From an uncultured Dysgonomonas sp. (lineage in GTDB: Bacteria; Bacteroidota; Bacteroidia; Bacteroidales; Dysgonomonadaceae): a DNA stretch of 64,000 nucleotides. The position numbers were made by a program, and so were the translations under genes. The stretch is from NCBI RefSeq assembly GCF_900079725.1, contig NZ_LT599032.1:3666856-3730855 (forward strand), in the 5' to 3' direction. The notes under the pieces are model-generated. The model was not told the origin of the DNA, made no database searches, and worked only from the letters and a program-made list of their open reading frames with translations. How positions within the stretch are numbered: position 1 is the stretch's first letter; every line of letters starts with the position of its first letter. This document shows positions 1 to 8,053 of this stretch, one piece after another.

Positions 1-852
1 TTGGGAGAGACTCATCATTTCCGGCATTAATCCTACAAATTTTGCAGAGACTGAGCCGTTATATTCTACCCGGGTTTTACCTCCTTTGGCTTTTTTTGTT
101 TGCACCAATACAACACCTCCGGCAGCCTTACTACCATATATAGCCGCAGACGCATCTTTAAGGAAGTTGATAGATTCTATATCCGATGGATTTAACAGGC
201 GAAGTTCATTGGCACTCTCATATTCTATTCCATCGATGATGATCAAAGGCGATGTCGCATTTCTGGATACAGCTCCACGAAGGCTCATACTCCAGCTTTC
301 GTCACCGGGAGCCGATGAGGAGCGAGTAATAATAACACCGGGAACTTGTCCTTGCAAAGCCTGTAAAGGACTTGACAAGGTACCTTTGTTTTCCATGGCT
401 TTTCCGTCTACCACGGCAACAGAACCTGTTAGTGTTTCTTTCTTTTGGGTACCATATCCAACTACCACTACTTCGTCCAAGAGTTGATTATCCTCTTCTA
501 ACACGATGTCGATATTTGTTTTGTTTTGGATACTGACGATTTGTTCTTTGAAGCCAATAAAGCTAAATCTTAGCTGTGTAGCTCCCTGAGGCATATTTAT
601 TGTATATGCTCCGTCGATGTCAGTCATCGCGCCCACGGTGGTTCCTGTGGCAGTTACAGAGACACCGATAAGAGGGTCACCAACTTTATCGGTAACTTTT
701 CCTTTGATCGTCCGGTTTGTCTGATTTACGGACAGATTCTCATTCGAATAATTAGCATGTAGGAAAGAATTGCATATACTGCATAGCATAAAGGCAGCGG
801 TGAATAATGCAATTTTGTTTTTCCGGAATTTAGAATTAGGTTTTACATTCAT
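1..852 (-). CDS. SusC-family TonB-dependent receptor, N-terminal part (runs off window)
   Basis: The minus-strand frame is open from an ATG at 852 to the window edge, giving the first 284 residues of an outer-membrane SusC/RagA receptor. A basic N-terminus and hydrophobic signal peptide are followed by a CarboxypepD_reg-like domain (about residues 48-120, with the motif DPLIGVSV). The TonB-box-like stretch LDEVVVVGYGTQKK comes next, then the start of the plug domain, which contains IIIDGIEY and the plug-end motif AAIYGSKAAGGVVLVQTK. SusC proteins import glycans with TonB energy and a SusD lid, and the partner SusD should lie further left. The substrate cannot be told from this fragment. The family and start are clear; most of the plug-barrel is not visible. 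Confidence 0.95.
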   Translation of the reverse strand, partial: MNVKPNSKFRKNKIALFTAAFMLCSICNSFLHANYSNENLSVNQTNRTIKGKVTDKVGDPLIGVSVTATGTTVGAMTDIDGAYTINMPQGATQLRFSFIGFKEQIVSIQNKTNIDIVLEEDNQLLDEVVVVGYGTQKKETLTGSVAVVDGKAMENKGTLSSPLQALQGQVPGVIITRSSSAPGDESWSMSLRGAVSRNATSPLIIIDGIEYESANELRLLNPSDIESINFLKDASAAIYGSKAAGGVVLVQTKKAKGGKTRVEYNGSVSAKFVGLMPEMMSLSQ

Positions 853-1022
853 ATTTCCATGTATTTATTATTTAATTATTATGATTTATCAGATTACTAT
901 ATCAAGATAGTAAACAGGGGAGTCATTTTTTATGGTATCATTCAGGTTAACTTTTTCTATATATTTATATTCATATTTTTCGTTAGGGATCTTTCATGAT
1001 AGTTTATGGTTTATTCTGTTTT

Positions 1023-1051
1023 GAGTATTTGTTAACGAAACAAAAATACTC
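1023..1051 (-). promoter_or_regulatory. Candidate promoter -7 box and overlapping hairpin for the leftward SusC gene
   Basis: On the minus strand, 1048-1041 reads TATTTTTG, which fits the Bacteroidetes -7 consensus TAnnTTTG. No TTG lies at the usual distance upstream, as is common for activator-dependent SusC promoters. The box sits in an imperfect inverted repeat (GAGTATTT at 1023 against AAATACTC ending at 1051), which could be an operator or leader hairpin. The predicted leader to the ATG at 852 would be about 180 nt. The rest of 853-1175 shows nothing else I can name. Confidence 0.35.
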
Positions 1052-1342
1052 AGAGTAAATTTTATTTTGTCTTTTTTGAAGGGCTTAATAAGTCCTGAAA
1101 AAATATTTCGGATTTGATTGTATGAGTGCAAAATTATTTATGGACTCCTTTTTGCATGCTGTTTTCATCATAATCTAAGAAGCTGTTTGAGTTATGACGG
1201 AGTATTTGACTATTACAAGTGAAGTGTTTCAGTGCAGCCGACGGAAGGAGGCGACCACAGCGCGAAGCTACTATCACTTACTTCTAAAATGTTAAAATTT
1301 TGTATGAATAGAAATTCCGTTTATCTATAAAGAAACTAATTA

Positions 1343-1360
1343 GCCAATTAGCGAATTGGC
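1343..1360. promoter_or_regulatory. Palindromic operator-like hairpin upstream of the HTH gene
   Basis: GCCAATT (1343-1349) and AATTGGC (1354-1360) form a perfect 7-bp inverted repeat with a 4-nt spacer, 20 bp before the ATG at 1381. Position and symmetry suit an autoregulatory binding site for the encoded HTH protein, or a hairpin in the leader. There is no direct evidence for either. Confidence 0.35.
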
Positions 1361-1380
1361 AAAGTAATAAATTAATTATT

Positions 1381-2049
1381 ATGGCAAAGTACAGTACGGA
1401 ATTGACAGAAAAGATTGTAAGCCTGCTTGAAGACGAATTTTTCACCGTGTCGCAGGTATGTAAGGCAACAGGCATCAGCCGTGAGACATATTATTGCTGG
1501 ATGAATACCAGAGGCGATTTCCGCAGCGAAGTGGAACAGGCGGTAGCGCGCCGCGAAGCGGAACTGATGACGGTGATGCATTCTTCGCTGAAAAAGAAAC
1601 TTGAAGGCTATTACACCACGGTAGAAAAAGATATCTATGTCCCCAATGGGCATACAGGCGAACTTGTTTTCAAGCAAAAGACAGTTACAAAAAAGGAATG
1701 CCCGCCCGACCTTCGCACAATAAAGATGCTGCTTGACAGACAGGATAAGGATAGCCCCTCCCGACCTCCCCAGAGGCAGGAGAAAGCTGCTAAAGAATGC
1801 ACAATGAAGGATGAAGTCGGAACTCTGGAAAAAATAGAAGAAGCAGATAATAGTATAGATCAAAAACCGGCGGAAGAAATATTGGAAACCTGCGCGGAGG
1901 CCATCACAGAGTTTCCCCCGAAAAACGAACATATAAAAAAGGGTATGCAAGTACTTACATCTTCTCAAAAAAGAAAGGGCGAACACAAAAAGAAGAAAAA
2001 TATGACAACCGAAAAAATTAAGAAAACTGTCAGATGTGTCAGGTTTTAA
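1381..2049 (+). CDS. Helix-turn-helix protein, phage terminase small-subunit/transposase-HTH-like
   Basis: This encodes 222 residues. Residues about 1-60 form a helix-turn-helix (FFTVSQVCKATGISRETYYCWM) of the kind in phage small terminases and insertion-element HTH proteins (phBC6A51-type in some annotations). A conserved-looking middle follows, with VYVPNGHTGE-like and CPPDLRTIKMLLDR motifs. The last 90 residues are highly charged, low in complexity and Lys-rich, and probably disordered. There is no catalytic domain. It stands alone, with no phage genes nearby, inside the 13-bp inverted repeats at 1176 and 2087. The ATG at 1381 directly precedes the HTH. DNA binding is well supported, but its role (transposition, regulation or a domesticated phage gene) is unknown. 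Confidence 0.75.
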   Translation: MAKYSTELTEKIVSLLEDEFFTVSQVCKATGISRETYYCWMNTRGDFRSEVEQAVARREAELMTVMHSSLKKKLEGYYTTVEKDIYVPNGHTGELVFKQKTVTKKECPPDLRTIKMLLDRQDKDSPSRPPQRQEKAAKECTMKDEVGTLEKIEEADNSIDQKPAEEILETCAEAITEFPPKNEHIKKGMQVLTSSQKRKGEHKKKKNMTTEKIKKTVRCVRF

Positions 2050-2289
2050 CCAAAACAGATAAGTGGTATAATTAAAACAGCTTCTTAAAAACCGACTGTA
2101 AATATTGTAATCAGTGAAATATTTCTTACTTTAGATTTTTATTTTACAACGAGAGTATTATTGTTTTTTAAGAAGAAATAATAAAGAAGGTAAGTCTGAG
2201 AAGCGAAATTTAGTCTGCTGTATCTGCTATTATTAATAACTTAGATAAAGTCTAATAGAATTTGATGTTAATTTCCCGCTAATTTGAGA

Positions 2290-5016
2290 ATGAAGAATTT
2301 ATTTCTTATAGTTTTTGTATTTTTATCTGGTTTGTCCTTATTTGCTGCAGATGGTTATTCTTTCAGAAACCTTACTGTAGAACAAGGACTAACAAGTAAT
2401 ACAATAAATTGTATACACAGGGATTATAAGAACTTCATCTGGTTGGGGACTGCAAACGGGCTTAATAGGTTTGACGGCACTACAATCTTATTTTTTGACG
2501 AATTCAAAGATAAATCGATAGTCTCAATTATCGAACCTGATACTACAAGTCTGTATATACTTTCCGAAAGAGAATTGTATAAATATGATCGGAGACTAAG
2601 AAAGAACATACGTTTATCGTTTACTAACGATGATAATGTTTCTTTTAAAAAACTTGCTTTTGATAAGAATAAGAATGTATATATATTGAGTGATAAGGGG
2701 GTATATCTTTTGAGGGAAAATAGCCTTATAGCTTCTCTTCTGAAAAATCCTTCATTCGAAAAAAAAATAATAACGGATATACATGTAGATGACAAAAATA
2801 ACTGTTGGCTTACTTGTTTGGGAGCGCTTATCAAATATAATCCGGATTCGAACCAAACTCTGAATTTTGAAAATCCCTCCGATAGCAAGTTCTCATGTTT
2901 GATTGGTGTGAACAATAAATTGTATATCGGTACTCAAAGCAGTAAGGTTATATCCTTCGATACAAATTCTGATACATTTACAGATGTGGCCTCAGTAGAA
3001 ACATCTTATATACAGACCATAGCCTATCATAATGATCACTTATATATAGGAACCAATGGAAATGGCCTGAAGGTGTTAAATCTTAAGGATAAAAATATAT
3101 CGACAATAGCACAAAATACTTCACAAAAGAATACATTAAGTTCCAACGCCATATATTCTTTATTGATTGAAGATAATATGTTTTGGGTAGGGACTTTCTC
3201 CGGTGGATTGAATTATGTGCCTTCCCATGAGAATAATTTTAAAACGTTAGATAACCGATATTTTAACTCTTCTTTTCTGAATATCAGATCTTTCCATATT
3301 GATAATTATGGTTTGGGAGTTTATGGCGCCCGCAACGGATTTATTTATAACCAAAACGGAGAATTTCAATGGTTTACTATTGATAATACCCCGGATCTAA
3401 AATCAAATATAATTTTATCGATCTTACCGTTCAATGGCGACTATCTTATAGGCACTTACGGAGGCGGCCTTAATTTCTTCGAAACCAGGACAAAGTCGAT
3501 AAAAAGATTCGATAACAGTCCTGTTTTTTCAGAGGCATCGTTCTATTCTATTATTAAAGGAGACGATAGCACTTTATGGTTTGGCACCTTATCAGGTCTG
3601 ATAAAATATGAATTTGACAATAAGAAATATACTGTTTATAATACTCAGAATTCGGATATCATATCCAACGATATATATAGTTTATTGAAAGACTCTTCGG
3701 GGAGAATATGGATCGCGACAAGAGCAGGGATATGCTATTTTCAGGATGGCGTTTTCAAGCAACCTGCCTCTATCGACCTGTCTTTTATTGGGATAGTCCG
3801 CACTCTGTTTCAGGATTCTGATGATAATATATGGTTAGGGTGTGAGAACCAGGGTGCTATTAAAATATCTCGTGATTTAAGTTCTTATAAGAACTACACC
3901 ATACATGATATCTTACCGGATAATTATGTTTCTTCTATAATAGAAGGGGCGCGTGGTAAGATATGGATGGCTACCCCGAAAGGAATAGTCTTATATGATA
4001 ACAATTCGTCCGGTTATAGAATATATTCTTTGCATGACGGCATTTCCAGCTATGCTTTCAATGATGGAGCCGTGCAAAAAACAGAGAACAATGTATTATG
4101 GTGGGGTAACGAGAAAGGGCTTCTGTCTTTAGATTCTATTAATGTAAAAGATGATTATAAGAATAACATCCTCATCACTAAAGTTGTAATTGATGGTTTC
4201 CCCGAAGATTATGAAATACGAAAATTATCCGAAGCTCCGGAATATAGTAGGACAATAGAATTGCCTTCTTCACAAAAGAATCTTATATTCAAATTTTCTG
4301 ACTTCAAATATGATTATCCTTCCTCTATTGTTTATGAATATAAGTTGGAAAACTTAAAGGATAGTGCATGGCATAAAACCATAGCCGGAAATGAGATTCT
4401 GATACCGGATATTCCGAGTGGCTCTTATATCCTGAAAATCAGAAAAGCCGGAGATCATTCGTCCGAAAAGATGTTTGTGGTTTATAAAGATAAATCATAT
4501 CTGATTTATTGGGTTTTGTTTATAATAGTAATTATAGCTTTCTTGTTTATTTACACCTATAAATGGTTTATACGAAAACTAAGGAATTATAAAAATGCGG
4601 CAAAAAACAGGGATGACACAACTAAAGCAAAATACCAGAACCAGAAAATAGAAAAAGATGAATTGGAGAATATAAAATTACTGCTCATACAGTATATGGA
4701 AGATGAAAAACCATATCTTAATCCGGAACTTAAACTTGACGATATTGCGCAAGCTATCAATTGTCCGAAAACGAAAATATCGCAGGTCTTAAATCAATAC
4801 CTGGATACTAATTTTTCTAATTTCATTTCTAAATACAGGATCGAAATGTTTAAGGAAAAGGCTGCGGAAGGACTACTTCATCAATATACACTCAGCGCTT
4901 TAGCAAAGGAATGCGGATTTAGTTCGAGGAGTTCATTCTTTCATACGATGAAGAAACTTACAGGACAGACCCCTTCTGAATTTTTGAAGGATACCGGCAT
5001 AAATATCAAGGATTAA
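2290..5016 (+). CDS. Membrane-spanning regulator: signal peptide, Reg_prop propeller, Y_Y_Y, TM, AraC HTH
   Basis: This 908-residue protein has the sensor half of a hybrid two-component system joined directly to its output half. A signal peptide (about 1-20) is followed by two-component-regulator propeller repeats (about 25-640; recurrent motifs such as NFIWLGTANGLNRFDG and GRIWIATRAG). A Y_Y_Y domain (about 650-735) and one transmembrane helix (YWVLFIIVIIAFLFIYTY) come next, then a short linker and a C-terminal AraC-type double HTH (about 800-905). No histidine kinase or receiver is present. The model is a one-component regulator that senses a periplasmic glycan and binds DNA from the membrane. 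The ATG at 2290 is preferred to the in-frame TTG at 2284 because the signal peptide begins there. It lies upstream of the GH92/GH76 locus, which it probably regulates. Confidence 0.88.
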   Translation: MKNLFLIVFVFLSGLSLFAADGYSFRNLTVEQGLTSNTINCIHRDYKNFIWLGTANGLNRFDGTTILFFDEFKDKSIVSIIEPDTTSLYILSERELYKYDRRLRKNIRLSFTNDDNVSFKKLAFDKNKNVYILSDKGVYLLRENSLIASLLKNPSFEKKIITDIHVDDKNNCWLTCLGALIKYNPDSNQTLNFENPSDSKFSCLIGVNNKLYIGTQSSKVISFDTNSDTFTDVASVETSYIQTIAYHNDHLYIGTNGNGLKVLNLKDKNISTIAQNTSQKNTLSSNAIYSLLIEDNMFWVGTFSGGLNYVPSHENNFKTLDNRYFNSSFLNIRSFHIDNYGLGVYGARNGFIYNQNGEFQWFTIDNTPDLKSNIILSILPFNGDYLIGTYGGGLNFFETRTKSIKRFDNSPVFSEASFYSIIKGDDSTLWFGTLSGLIKYEFDNKKYTVYNTQNSDIISNDIYSLLKDSSGRIWIATRAGICYFQDGVFKQPASIDLSFIGIVRTLFQDSDDNIWLGCENQGAIKISRDLSSYKNYTIHDILPDNYVSSIIEGARGKIWMATPKGIVLYDNNSSGYRIYSLHDGISSYAFNDGAVQKTENNVLWWGNEKGLLSLDSINVKDDYKNNILITKVVIDGFPEDYEIRKLSEAPEYSRTIELPSSQKNLIFKFSDFKYDYPSSIVYEYKLENLKDSAWHKTIAGNEILIPDIPSGSYILKIRKAGDHSSEKMFVVYKDKSYLIYWVLFIIVIIAFLFIYTYKWFIRKLRNYKNAAKNRDDTTKAKYQNQKIEKDELENIKLLLIQYMEDEKPYLNPELKLDDIAQAINCPKTKISQVLNQYLDTNFSNFISKYRIEMFKEKAAEGLLHQYTLSALAKECGFSSRSSFFHTMKKLTGQTPSEFLKDTGINIKD

Positions 5017-5279
5017 TGCAGGCGTGTATATGTAGAAGGATTATTTGATTTTTCATTATTCGTGGAGTGCCGGGCTCAAGCTCTTACAAGAGGGGGATTT
5101 ATAGGAGTTTCTTCTTTTTAATGGGATCTGTATTGAATAGGACACAAAATTATCAATATTTAAGGGTTTAGTTCCCGGATTATATAAGCTTTCTTTTGGT
5201 CAGTCCAATTACATTTATCACATAAAAATGAAAAGGATTGCTATTATAAATATGAAAAAGTTAATTAAGTATCTTAACA

Positions 5280-5309
5280 TTGTAGATTATACCCGATTCA
5301 TTACTTTTG
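5280..5309 (+). promoter_or_regulatory. Candidate Bacteroidetes-type promoter upstream of the kelch/SARP-like regulator
   Basis: TTG at 5280-5282 and TACTTTTG at 5302-5309 are separated by 19 nt and match the TTG/TAnnTTTG pattern. Transcription would begin only a few bases before the ATG at 5320, giving an almost leaderless mRNA, which lowers confidence. The rest of 5017-5279 contains only a weak hairpin (around 5078-5095) and AT-rich sequence. Confidence 0.35.
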
Positions 5310-5319
5310 CCATTAAGAA

Positions 5320-7869
5320 ATGAGAAAAGCTCGTGTATATTTACTGTTAATACTACTTCTCGCATGTAATTCTATAGGATATAAAGCTTACGCCAAGGAA
5401 TTGCAGGGAGGGCTTTATTTCCAATCACATACAGTGATACCAGAAGAACGGACATCATTGAACCTGACACTGGACAAAGCCTCACAACTTAAAGATGGTT
5501 TAATCCTGGATTTTGAAGTGCTTCTGAGAAAAGAAGAACATAACTATGGCTATATAACCCGTATTATAATCAATGATACACTCAATGTCGACCTCTTGGG
5601 AAACAATGGGTGGGGCAATAACCAACTTTCGCTGATAAAAGGCAATCAGCATATAATAGATTTGCAGAATCTGGAGCTGGTCTCCAAATATTCTGCGGCA
5701 GATTGGTTAAATGTAAGGTTGGTCATTAACCATAAGGAACAAAGAATTCAATGGTTCTTGAATGGTAAGGAAGATCGAGCAATGGTCGTTTTACCTCAAG
5801 TAAACAATGTCCAGATCGTTTTTGGGTTAAGTTCCCTAAAACAATTTAAGAGTACTGATGTGGCCCCTATGAGCCTTCGTAATATTACAATAAAAAATAT
5901 AAAAGAGAGGCTTATAAGAGATTGGAGTTTACAGAAGCATGGCGAAGGGGAAACTTTCGATGAAGTAGAAAACGCGCGAGCTGTAGTCAAAAATGGAATT
6001 TGGTCTATTGATGACCATATAAGGTGGAAAAAGCTCGTGTCTTTTTCTCTACCCCAAGGTAATGGGCAGATAACACCATATCAGAAAGCTGATGATATGG
6101 GGCTTTTTGCAATACAGAAAGATACAATCTATCAGTATTCTATAACAAACAACGGATTGAGTAAAATACATGTAAGAGGAGGTATTCCCTACAATGCTAC
6201 CATACCGAGTTTAATTTATGATAATGTCGATAATATCCTGATTTCATATACACTAGAAGATGAAAATTTCAATGTTTTCAATTTTCATACAAAAGAATGG
6301 GATAAGAGTAAATCAGATATACTTCTTTCATATCTTCAACATGCAAATTGTTATATCGAAGACAGGCAAGAGTTGGTCGTATTTGGAGGATATGGTTTCT
6401 ATAAGTACAATGCAATCTTACAGATACATCGTAAAGACACTTCTGGCTGGGAGAAAAAAGATTTATCTCAATTTATTGAGCCTCGGTATATGAGCAGTAT
6501 GGGCTATATGGGAGATGGGAAAATACTATTGATGGGTGGTTATGGCAGTAAATCGGGTAAACAAGAAGAAACCCCTCAGAGTTATTACGATCTTCATTTG
6601 ATTGATTTGGATCGAATGTCTGTTAAAAAAATATGGGATTTTTCGAATGAAAAACTGGAAGTATTTGGGAGTTCAATAATAGTAGATGATGATAAAAAAT
6701 CATTTTATACCCTATCTTTTGCCAATGATAGAGCTCATACATTTCTCAAACTTAATAAGTTTGACCTTAATGCTCCAAACAGGGTGTTGCTGGCAGACTC
6801 CATTCCTTTCCTTTTTCACGATACAAAGTCATATAGCAGACTGTTTTATGATAAATCTAACTCACAGTTTTTCGTAGCCCTTATCAGTCAAAATGGAAAC
6901 AGTGAATCTCGAGTAGAATTATATGCATTAAAATATCCGGCTTTTCAAACTGCGGATGTGATTCAAATTCCCCAAGTGACAGCAAAAAGTAATGCTAGCT
7001 CAAAAATACCTATTGTAGCCATTGTTTTTATTCTTGCCATTTTAATGACTTTAGGTACTTGGCTGTTATTCAGACGCAGAAAATTACAAAGGATGGACAA
7101 AAAAGTCTCTCAGCCGGTACTTCATGAAGAACAGAAAAAATCGACAATACAACTTCTGGGCAGATTTCAGGTTGTAAATGCTAAAGGAGAAGATATCACA
7201 TTACATTTTTCGCAAATATTACGAAATCTGCTTTTGTATATACTACTCTATTCGTGTAGAGATGGTAGTGGTGTGACATCGGAGCGATTAACTGATATTT
7301 TCTGGGCTGGAATGAACAAGAGTAATGCGATGAACAATCGGAATGTCAATCTTAGTAAACTCCGTCTGTTGTTGAAAGAAATAGGAGATATAAGCATATC
7401 TCATAAAAATGGTTATTGGCAGTTAACGATGGATGATAATATCTCTTGCGACTATATTGAGATTTTAGATCTGTTAGGGAAAATAAAATCCAAGAGAACT
7501 ATTTCCTTAGATACATTGAATCGAATTTCGGAATTGGGCCGAAAAGGAGATTTGCTTCCTGATATAACAGAAGAATGGATTGAGAAATTCAGATCAGAAT
7601 ATTCTATACTTATATCCGATGTTCTTTTAACTGCAGTCGAGTATCCGGAGGTGAAAAAAGATTTTATTCTACTGTTGAATCTTGCCGAAACAATGCTCAG
7701 TTTAGATTCAATTGATGAAACTGCAATACAATGCAAATGCTATGCCCTCTATCACCTCGGAAAAAAAGGTATGGCGAAACAAGTATATGAATCCTTCTGT
7801 GATGATTACATGCGTATACTTGGAACTAAGCCTGATTTTCTCTATTCAGAGATCATTGATAAAAAATAA
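5320..7869 (+). CDS. Membrane-spanning regulator: lectin-like and kelch-like ectodomain, TM, SARP-like winged helix plus BTAD-like domain
   Basis: This is an 849-residue protein. It has a signal peptide (about 1-25), a beta-rich, possibly LamG-like domain (about 30-195), then a propeller-like domain with kelch-type motifs (ELVVFGGYGFYKYN, KILLMGGYGSKSG). One transmembrane helix (about 565-588, IVAIVFILAILMTLGTWLLF) and a basic stop-transfer follow. The cytoplasmic part begins IQLLGRFQVVNAKGEDI, as in OmpR/SARP winged helices, with the DNA-binding helices about 605-690. The last 130 residues are helical and BTAD-like (ETAIQCKCYALYHLGKKGMAKQVYESF). Kinase and receiver domains are absent. It appears to be a one-component sensor in which a SARP-like activator is anchored in the membrane. 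It lies directly upstream of GH92/GH76. Domain assignment is by motif and fold pattern, not by a search. Confidence 0.75.
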   Translation: MRKARVYLLLILLLACNSIGYKAYAKELQGGLYFQSHTVIPEERTSLNLTLDKASQLKDGLILDFEVLLRKEEHNYGYITRIIINDTLNVDLLGNNGWGNNQLSLIKGNQHIIDLQNLELVSKYSAADWLNVRLVINHKEQRIQWFLNGKEDRAMVVLPQVNNVQIVFGLSSLKQFKSTDVAPMSLRNITIKNIKERLIRDWSLQKHGEGETFDEVENARAVVKNGIWSIDDHIRWKKLVSFSLPQGNGQITPYQKADDMGLFAIQKDTIYQYSITNNGLSKIHVRGGIPYNATIPSLIYDNVDNILISYTLEDENFNVFNFHTKEWDKSKSDILLSYLQHANCYIEDRQELVVFGGYGFYKYNAILQIHRKDTSGWEKKDLSQFIEPRYMSSMGYMGDGKILLMGGYGSKSGKQEETPQSYYDLHLIDLDRMSVKKIWDFSNEKLEVFGSSIIVDDDKKSFYTLSFANDRAHTFLKLNKFDLNAPNRVLLADSIPFLFHDTKSYSRLFYDKSNSQFFVALISQNGNSESRVELYALKYPAFQTADVIQIPQVTAKSNASSKIPIVAIVFILAILMTLGTWLLFRRRKLQRMDKKVSQPVLHEEQKKSTIQLLGRFQVVNAKGEDITLHFSQILRNLLLYILLYSCRDGSGVTSERLTDIFWAGMNKSNAMNNRNVNLSKLRLLLKEIGDISISHKNGYWQLTMDDNISCDYIEILDLLGKIKSKRTISLDTLNRISELGRKGDLLPDITEEWIEKFRSEYSILISDVLLTAVEYPEVKKDFILLLNLAETMLSLDSIDETAIQCKCYALYHLGKKGMAKQVYESFCDDYMRILGTKPDFLYSEIIDKK

Positions 7870-8053
7870 CTCTATTTTTATTGTATTTATTTTTGTTTGA
7901 GTATATGCCTTAATGTCAGACTTATATGCTTTGCTGGTATTGATAAATAATGAAAGATTAATTCCTATTAAGTCATGGTTAAGCCCCGGTTAATAGGGTG
8001 AGGCTACCTTTAGCCTATACTAATTTATGAGAACAAATTATTAGTCTTTCACT

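Larger units (their letters stand above)
1176..2087. mobile_element. Putative small mobile cassette with 13-bp terminal inverted repeats and an HTH gene
   Basis: TAAGAAGCTGTTT at 1176-1188 is repeated as its exact reverse complement at 2075-2087. The 912-bp interval contains a single gene (1381-2049) encoding a helix-turn-helix protein. Left of the gene is a GC-rich patch at about 1233-1268 unlike the surrounding AT-rich DNA, and a perfect 7-bp stem at 1343-1360. No transposase and no clear target-site duplication are seen. Perfect inverted ends around one DNA-binding gene suggest a non-autonomous or unusual transposable unit, but this is inference from structure alone. Confidence 0.45.

Noticed and set aside
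1372-1986. Long open frame antisense to the HTH gene
   Set aside because: The composition is cysteine- and phenylalanine-rich with no domain; it is the shadow of the HTH coding strand.
1381-2049. Prophage
   Set aside because: The HTH protein resembles small terminases, but no large terminase, portal, capsid or tail gene is nearby.
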